Source of the DNA: Marsupella aquatica
Taxonomy: Eukaryota; Marchantiophyta
Direction of reading: 5' to 3'
NCBI GenBank assembly: GCA_973895155.1
Contig: OZ316896.1
Location: 4,092,001-4,156,000 of the forward strand
Length of the DNA: 64,000 bases
A program made the translations under genes and the position numbers. The stretch's first letter is position 1. Each line of letters begins with the position of its first letter. Below, piece after piece: positions 57,653 to 64,000 of the stretch. The notes beneath the pieces are model-generated. The model made no database searches, was not told the DNA's origin, and saw only the letters and a program-made list of their open reading frames with translations.

Positions 57653-60600
57653 TCAGAAGATGTATTCTGGCACCTCCAGTGGAAACCGTCCGACATACGC
57701 ATTAAAGTCAGCCCCAGTTGGTTTCATAATCCTGCATTCAGGTTGCTTTAGATTAGTCATACATCATTCGTGCCTTGGTGGAGAATCTACGAAAACTCCA
57801 ACTAAAACTAGCGCCAAACCCATACTCAATCTTCACATCCACATTTTTTGTTAAAAGTGACGGGCGATTTTGAATACACGCTGAATCTGATGACACAAAC
57901 ACACCAAGCAGTACAAGGTATTCAACTGGAAAAGTTGTACGCACAGGCCAGGAACAAAAGTGAAGTCCCCTTCAATTGTGCCTGTCTTGCTCTTCAAACC
58001 AGTGCAGCTTTGATACACGAACTCTCTTCGACCTGCATGGAGAATCGGATACTGGCACACGAATACAATAACTTATGAGAGATCGAATGAAATGTGATAT
58101 CCACTGTTTACAGAACTCATGGGATGGTTCCATTTACCTTTGCGAACGTCCTAACCGACTAAAAGACATCCACCTTAGTCTCACTGTGTACTTAAGACCT
58201 ATCTGCAAGGACTCAGCTTCTGCTCATGTAATCTGTACACCGTAAACACTCCGTCTCGGGATCCCAATTCAAATCTTTATGTAATGTATGTGACAGGGAT
58301 CCGGATAAGTGTGGGAGACAAGACAACTTTTGAAGGACTTATCGCACAACATTCACGGAAAGTAAAGATGTAGGAAAGTGGAGTACAAACCCTGCCAATA
58401 ACAGCTTCCCCTCTCACTTCAGTTGGTGGTAATCCATCCGGCTTAATGAACCAGTGCCGCGCCAAAAGTTGAGCCGACTCCAAACAGGAGTCACCGTTTT
58501 TACTGCTTGGAGATAACAACCGCATGCTCACCGAATACGTGAAAAAATAGCAGTCATCAAGGCCTTCCTCGGTCGTTGATTCTTCTGGTACAAATGCGGC
58601 AGAAGTTCGTATCTGGACAATTAGACGGGACTTTTAAGAACCACCAGTGTTGCAAACATGTTGTTTCCACGGGGACTGTCATGCCAGGTTGCTATTGCTT
58701 CCTTGGGTCTGCCAGCCCGATGAGCTGAGTGAGTTTTATAACCATTTCATACCAATCAGAGCAGTGACTGATACTTAGAGCACAAATCACACTTAGACAA
58801 TCAGGCACTAACACCGTAGCTGGTTCGAAAAAGAACCGTCACACAGATGATACCATTCATCGAAGACTATAAAGGAAAATAAATAGACCACCAACTCTAG
58901 GCTGAGCACTTCACCTGTATCCCTTTCGTTATAGCTTCTGAGCAGAGAGGCTCTTTCAACGGAAATAAGCTGATACTGCGGATTCGCTTTTCAACGCGCA
59001 CATTGTACATCCCTGTTTGCAGACAATGATTGTACCGTTCCAGCCATCGCAGCATGCCATCTTTTAAATGAACCCCACCTCCTTCATTTGGAGTACAAGG
59101 CATCATTTCTCCGTTGTCCTTCAAGTTTCGGGTACCAACATAGACTTGGCCATTGTCACAATCCAGAAAGAATACTTTCAGTGAGTTGAAAGATGCTGCA
59201 ATCACCACTCGTCTTGAGACGTTGGCGTTGTGCCTGGGTTGGGAGTCCCGAACAGCAATTGTCCACTGCACCAACTGGTCAAGGGGTAACAAGCGGACAT
59301 TGACGAAAGTCTGGTAGAAGTAGTAGCCACCTAGCAGCCCCATCCGGTTGATCGATTGAGCATCATTCTCATCGTCGTACTCGTCATCGGATGGAATTTC
59401 CTGCCCATTACAAAGCTGATACAGTAGTCGCACAGGAGCAGGCAACTGGAGACCAATTTCTTTTTCTGCTGCCTTTATCTCCTCTAAAGAAGCTCCAGGA
59501 GCCAGTGAATCCAGCACCTCCACGAAGTTGATTCTCAACCAGTCTTTAATACTGTCCCAACACCGCTTCGCTCTTGCCACCAGTGGTTTCGGATAGTCCT
59601 CAAGTATCAGTTGCCAGGATTTATAAGTTTCCTGCAAATCATCAGAAAATCCATCCATTTTGAGGCTTTCATGCCAAAATCTCAAAATTTGATTCTTCAC
59701 GTCATCCAGGTACAAGAAGGCAAAGTAATACTCTCGGTCTCACGGGTGATGGACCAAAACCGACGTCCAGCCCAACTAGAAAATTTAGGGACCAAACTAC
59801 GAGGATCACTATGAAAGGAGATCTTGTTTGATTAATATTCGATTCCTGGGTACCCCCATGTTTGGGAGATGAGAGTTGAGGGAGAGTCTCGAAAAATATT
59901 GCAAGCTGTCATATGCTACAACAAAAATTCTCCCATAGCTGGAAGATTTGATCCTTTCCTGTGTAATATCTTATGTCAATCTTGGTCATTTCTTTGGGGC
60001 TAAATCCTAACCGTCCTGACTTCACAGGCAGCCTGGAACAGTGTGCCACAGCGGAAAAGACCCAATTCCTGTAGGGACCTCAAGTCATTCATGCATTCTT
60101 CCCTTTCCTCTCATTTAGGAATCCGATAAATATGATCTTGTACTTAATTTTGGATCTAATACTAATCCTGAATCTAGTTTTCAGTATGATCCACTCTAAT
60201 CGCCAGCTAGACTACTCATGATGGTATCTCCGACTACGATGGCATACACAGATTCCACGACTGCACACTCAACCAGACCATCATTCTTATCCATCAGCTC
60301 GAACAATGTCGTCCATCTAATTAGTCTTGGGAAACCCTGCTCCCATCCCAACTGCAATCCTCACATGGCTCTTTTCAGAATCAGACGAATTACGACTCTC
60401 AATCAGGAACAATTGGTTGGTTCCCCTAAATTAGATCCTTCAAATCTCTCTCTGCAGGCCATTCAATATTTAGTCAGGCCAGTCCCTGGACATGGCATTC
60501 TCAAATTATCAATACTTGGTGAACATCAGGTCAAGATAAAGGAGACTCAGTACTTTGCGGGATGAAACTCAGCAGTTAGGGCATCAAACAGGACAACCAA

Positions 60601-61208
60601 ATTACGTAATTCGCCCTAGCTAACCACTACCAAATGCTCGCCAGTCCGTCCAGAGAACATATCTCCGACGAAGAAGCCCATGCAGATAAAATTCATAAGG
60701 ATAGTGGCGTGCGATCCCATGGTGAGGTGCATAACACGTAGTGCCTCGTCTTCAAGGACTGGACAGTTTTATTACGTTGTGGTGCTGCCCTGTGTAATCC
60801 GCAAGCGGAGTCACGAACTTGAGTAAATCCAGGACAAGAAATTGTTCATTTCGAAGGTTTGCTTGATGATAATGAATCACAACGACGTTGCAGAACCAAT
60901 CCAGACGTGGAATCAGTTACTAATCGTCCCACCCGACGCTGGACAACCGCAATTGGCGACCTGACGACTCTCGAGGAGGCTGACAAAAACTAAGCGTACA
61001 CACGCACCTTGAAGGACTTGCACGGAAAACCCTGCGGGTCCTGCTTGGTCGAAACGGAGAAGTCGCGAAGGCAGAAGCTCCGCCAGAGCTCGTCGTCGCT
61101 GTGGATTCGGCTCCATCTCCGGCTCACACATCCGGCTCGCGCGCAATCGCTTGCATCCGTCTTCGCGAGTACGCTCTGCAGAATTGCTCCAGGCAGCTGA
61201 TCGTCCAT
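57653..61208 (-). CDS. SKIP16: F-box protein with SMI1/KNR4 and ApaG domains
   Basis: Predicted substrate adaptor of an SCF ubiquitin ligase. Five exons: 61208-61008, 59631-58915, 58612-58391, 58051-57945 and 57731-57653. All join in phase, giving 441 aa against 436 for Arabidopsis SKIP16. Exon 1 encodes the F-box (MDDQLPGAILQSVLAK, ARAGCVSRRWSRI, LWRSFC). Exon 2 encodes the SMI1/KNR4 (SUKH) domain (LPAPVRLLYQLCNGQE, LLGGYYFYQ, KVFFLDCDNGQVYVGT). Exons 3 to 5 encode an ApaG domain (YSVSMRLL, ARHWFI, GEAVIG, EFVYQSC, IEGDFTFVPG) ending RFPLEVPEYIF. Domain order and termini match the SKIP16 family as remembered. Intron 1 is 1376 bp and holds a spurious 115-codon plus frame (60218-60565). A GGGAA repeat lies just upstream of the ATG. 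The target substrate is unknown. Confidence 0.94.
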
Positions 61209-61225
61209 TATTGCAACTTCTCTCT

Positions 61226-61272
61226 TCCCTTCCCTTCCCTTCCGTTCCCTTCCCTTCCCTTCCCTTCCCCTC
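61226..61272 (+). repeat. TTCCC microsatellite in the SKIP16 5' leader
   Basis: About nine TTCCC units with one interruption (TTCCG), 18-64 bp upstream of the SKIP16 ATG. In the mRNA this would be a GGGAA purine tract in the 5' untranslated region. Confidence 0.9.
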
Positions 61273-61395
61273 GCTTCGCTTCCGATCGAGCTTCTGTCTC
61301 TCTGCTCAATCTCGAAAGATGGACGAGAAGCTTTGTTTCTACGGGAAGACCACTGTTCTGAACTCTATTCCAATCTGTTACAGTCATAGCTCTCT

Positions 61396-61975
61396 AAGTG
61401 CACACTCCCCGCAAGTAAGCGCACACTCCCGGTGCACTAAACCACTGAACGGGTTTGCACTACTGGATAAGTGCAAGACCATAGAATCGTGCACTTATCG
61501 ATGACAGAGTATCTTTGTTTTATCCTCTGTGTCTCTTCAAGTGCACACTCACGGGAAGAAGCATCTGGAGTGCACTAAGCCACTAAATCGGGTTTGCACT
61601 ATTTCATGAGTGCAAACCAATTGGGTCATCCACTTATTGATAATAGAGTGTGGTTTAAATCTCTTTGCTATATACTTATAGTCTGTTTCTCTCTAAGTGC
61701 ACACCCAAGGGAAGCATCATCTGCTGTGCACTAACCCACTATGCAGGAACTTGCACTTATGTATAAGTGCAAAACCATAGAATAGACCATAAAAGTCTAT
61801 GGTTTACATCTCTTCGTTAAATACTTCTACTCTTGCTAAGTGCACACTCATGGGAAAAAGCATCTGGTGTGCACTAAAGGGGGTTTGCACTATGTCATAA
61901 GAGGAAACCTGTAGAATTGTGCACTTTCAATAAGAGTGTATGGTTTACATCTTTTTGCTAAACGTGCAATTATCC
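61396..61975 (+). repeat. Four-unit tandem repeat rich in GTGCAC, 143-156 bp
   Basis: AAGTGCACAC starts units at 61396, 61539, 61695 and 61838. Each unit holds GAAGCATCTG, GTGCACTAA, GGTTTGCACTA, CATAAGTGCAAA, TTGATAA and TGGTTTACATC. Single monomers occur at about 12890-13005 (inverted) and 8615-8719. Confidence 0.92.
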
Positions 61976-63150
61976 TCCATCTATGAACAGCCTAGAGACA
62001 GTAATCTGAGTGGTAAAAGAGTTTAGTGGGGGGTCCTTGAGGTAGTGAGATCAAATTGGGCATGAAATAGATTTTCTTTTCCCTTCGCATAGAGAAAAGG
62101 TGGCAGAGAAAGAAATGAATTTAAAGGGGTTCAATTAATTTCTACATTGAAAGAATAAATGGAATATCTATGGCAAGCAATTTGCAGATAGAAAAAATAA
62201 CAAGAAAGCCAATCAGAGGCCCAAATCGGAGCTCCCCCCTTATGGTATATCATGCCTCCCCTCCCCCCAAGTACTGGGAATGGTTGGCCCATTTGGATGT
62301 CCTTGCTGCCCTATTTTCTGGTTTTTGTCACCCCTTGCTGCCCTCTTTTCTGGTTTTTGTCACCCCTGCATTACCCAAGGGGAGAACACGAAGATAGCAG
62401 AGAATTCATTTTTTTGCAAGATTTTTTTGGGTCTTCACCTCTATTGATGTTCACCGCTATTTGTGTTCAAGGATGTATAACCCAAGGGGAGAACACAACC
62501 GGGAGATATGCAGCATTCCTGTTCAATAGTAAAGAGCTGGGCTGCTAATTCACTCAAGTGGTGGTAAGGACTCTCATGGTTGTCGATGATGACCACCATT
62601 GTAACGTGCAACAATGTTGGGTTCGTATCCAGCTAATCCATGTGCCTCCTACACAATTAAACAAACATTTCAAGCCCTCGAAGGAGACTAATTTGAGGCA
62701 AATCCGTAATGGTGTGCGTCATCTGCAATTGGTGATGTACATCTTCGAATTAAGGGGTCCATTGAAAAGAGTCACCTACATCTCATTCGGGATCAATTCA
62801 AGATGTAGTTCCATTTATCAGGGGTCATCTAAAAACGCACATTTACAGTTCAAGCAACAAGCCGCAAACAGTGGAAGAGGTCATAATGGACCCCTCCTTA
62901 CCTCATCCAGTTTTCGGAATCATTGGCATAAAACTCAACAGAGCGAAAAATGGGATTCCTAGCCTAGAAATAGGCCCCCATTGTTCATGTGCTCCAGTTT
63001 CAACTTGATCCACCCCTGCACAATAAAATCACCCACATGGAGATCAGTATTCCGACCGTCCAGGCAGTGATGGATACCTCTGAACAAGAATCTGTCATGA
63101 GCTTATGAATTAGAAACTTGGCGGTACTCTCGTCTTGCAGGTCTGAATTT
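61976..63150. other. Intergenic, no gene recognised
   Basis: A 32 bp tandem repeat (CTTGCTGCCCT, TTTTCTGGTTTTTGTCACCC) is at 62302-62366, and CCCAAGGGGAGAACAC occurs twice (about 62375 and 62471). A 134-codon plus frame at 62558-62962 shows no known domain. Confidence 0.4.
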
Positions 63151-63250
63151 GTTTTTGCACTTTTGTCTGGAATGAATTTCGTCAAGAAAGAGATCAAATT
63201 TTTTTGCACTTTTGTCTGGAGAGGATTTCGTCGAGAAAGAGATCAAGTAC
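63150..63250 (+). repeat. Two-copy tandem repeat, about 49 bp
   Basis: TTTTTGCACTTTTGTCTGGA starts at about 63152 and 63201, with GATTTCGTC and GAAAGAGATCAA also repeated. Probably in the 3' flank of the gene ending at 63336. Confidence 0.9.
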
Positions 63251-63335
63251 CTGATCAACCAAATCTATAAGAAGCCACCAAGTCTCCAACTCGAGTTGGA
63301 CAACTTCTTGAGTCTCATTGCTGCCACGGTCCTCC

Positions 63336-63923
63336 CTACTCAACTCCTGTAACTTCATGATTTACTTTCGTCCTTGGTTTCGCCCGTCCAGCCGACTTTC
63401 TTGTTGTCCTACTACTAGTTTTGGGTGAAGATGCCCCATCAGCAGCATCAGTCAAAACGGTTTCGTCCACACTAGCAACAGCACCCTTTCTGGTCGAAGA
63501 TGTTACAATCCTTGGACTTTGTCGGTCAGTCTTGACTGAGGCAGATGGTGCATCCTGTCCCAATTGATCTGAAGTTTCAAAGGAGACACTAGCCACAACC
63601 ACACGTTTTGTTTCAGACTCCATGACTTGTGAAACAAGCTGAAGTGGAGACGAATTCCCATTGACCTCAAGTGAGGAAGTATTGATCTTTCGTTCAATTT
63701 GTTTCAGGACACTTTCCGGTTCGATGGATCGAACGTCCTCTCGCAATATTGTATCTATTTCAGCAGGTGAAATGGAAGTTTCGGGTTGAGTGGCAGTTTC
63801 TGCTGCTTCGTTTGGAGACATAGCTGCCTTGCGTGAGAGTTTCAGATTTCCGCGTATGTCGCGCCCAATGCAGACTACTTTCAGAATTTGCCCAAGCATC
63901 AAAACATCTCCAACCCGTGCCAC
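63336..63923 (-). CDS. C-terminal exon of an S1-domain protein, probably polynucleotide phosphorylase (partial)
   Basis: The exon starts after a clear acceptor (TATTTTGCAG) at 63924-63925 and runs 195 codons to a stop at 63336. The first 33 residues (VARVGDVLMLGQILKV, then CIGRDIRGNLKLSRKA) match the end of an S1 RNA-binding domain as found at the C-terminus of plant organellar polynucleotide phosphorylases. Those enzymes degrade and polyadenylate RNA in chloroplasts or mitochondria. The remaining tail is low in complexity, rich in Ser, Thr, Glu and Lys, and ends in a basic stretch. The catalytic RNase PH domains and KH domain would lie beyond the right edge. Other S1 proteins cannot be excluded. 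The chloroplast or mitochondrial isoform cannot be told from this part. Confidence 0.7.
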   Translation of the reverse strand: MARVGDVLMLGQILKVVCIGRDIRGNLKLSRKAAMSPNEAAETATQPETSISPAEIDTILREDVRSIEPESVLKQIERKINTSSLEVNGNSSPLQLVSQVMESETKRVVVASVSFETSDQLGQDAPSASVKTDRQSPRIVTSSTRKGAVASVDETVLTDAADGASSPKTSSRTTRKSAGRAKPRTKVNHEVTGVE

Positions 63924-64000
63924 CTGCAAAATAATAAAGAAGTGAAAATCCCGCGGTAAAGTTGGAACCTCAGCTACTGCAAGACCAAAATTCTCAAATC

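Noticed and set aside
60218-60565. 115-codon plus-strand frame
   Set aside because: Lies wholly inside intron 1 of the SKIP16-like gene on the other strand and shows no domain.
61396-61975. CRISPR-like array (regular repeats with spacers)
   Set aside because: The units are 143-156 bp and repeat along their whole length with no unique spacers, in a plant nuclear context.

Overview
The window is nuclear DNA of a land plant, probably a seedless one; the exact lineage cannot be settled from this sequence alone. The evidence is spliced plant genes (a plastid tocopherol/plastoquinone methyltransferase, a plant-type CDC20, an F-box/SMI1/ApaG protein like Arabidopsis SKIP16), an intron-containing elongator tRNA-Met, and Ty1/copia LTRs with an initiator-tRNA-Met primer site. 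Genes are sparse, about one per 8-10 kb. Introns are mostly 150-290 bp, with one of 1.4 kb. The rest is decayed repeats.

Layout. 0-8 kb: tRNA-Met(CAT), short tandem repeats, two strong hairpins. 8.6-14 kb: a copia-derived element whose two LTRs face each other, then tandem and dispersed repeats and a possible tRNA-derived SINE. 14-18.6 kb: no gene seen, many degenerate tandem duplications. 18.6-20.5 kb (minus): a membrane-anchored plant DUF protein with its probable 5' leader at 20.6-22.3 kb. 22.3-31 kb: tandem GC-rich repeats, MITE-like elements, a LINE remnant split by a solo LTR. 31-34.2 kb: a broken copy of the 3' end of CDC20, itself split by an inversion. 37.5-38.8 kb (minus): a 2-oxoglutarate dioxygenase remnant with two in-frame TAA codons. 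42.3-44.0 kb (plus): VTE3, three exons. 48.6-51.4 kb (minus): CDC20, eight exons, reconstructed to 460 aa. 54.4-55.0 kb (minus): single-exon RNase H. 57.7-61.2 kb (minus): SKIP16-like gene, five exons, 441 aa. 61.4-62.0 kb: four-unit tandem repeat. 63.3-63.9 kb (minus): last exon of a gene with an S1 RNA-binding domain, probably polynucleotide phosphorylase, running off the right edge.

The genes do not form a functional cluster; they are independent housekeeping loci (cell cycle, ubiquitin ligase adaptor, plastid lipid quinone synthesis, RNA turnover). Exon joins were worked out by hand from GT/AG sites, reading phase and remembered family sequences. No alignment or database search was run. 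The most notable content is structural: a duplicated and inverted CDC20 tail, a dioxygenase pseudogene, a fungal-looking intronless RNase H, a pair of inverted LTRs, miRNA-like hairpins, and very frequent two- to five-copy tandem duplications.
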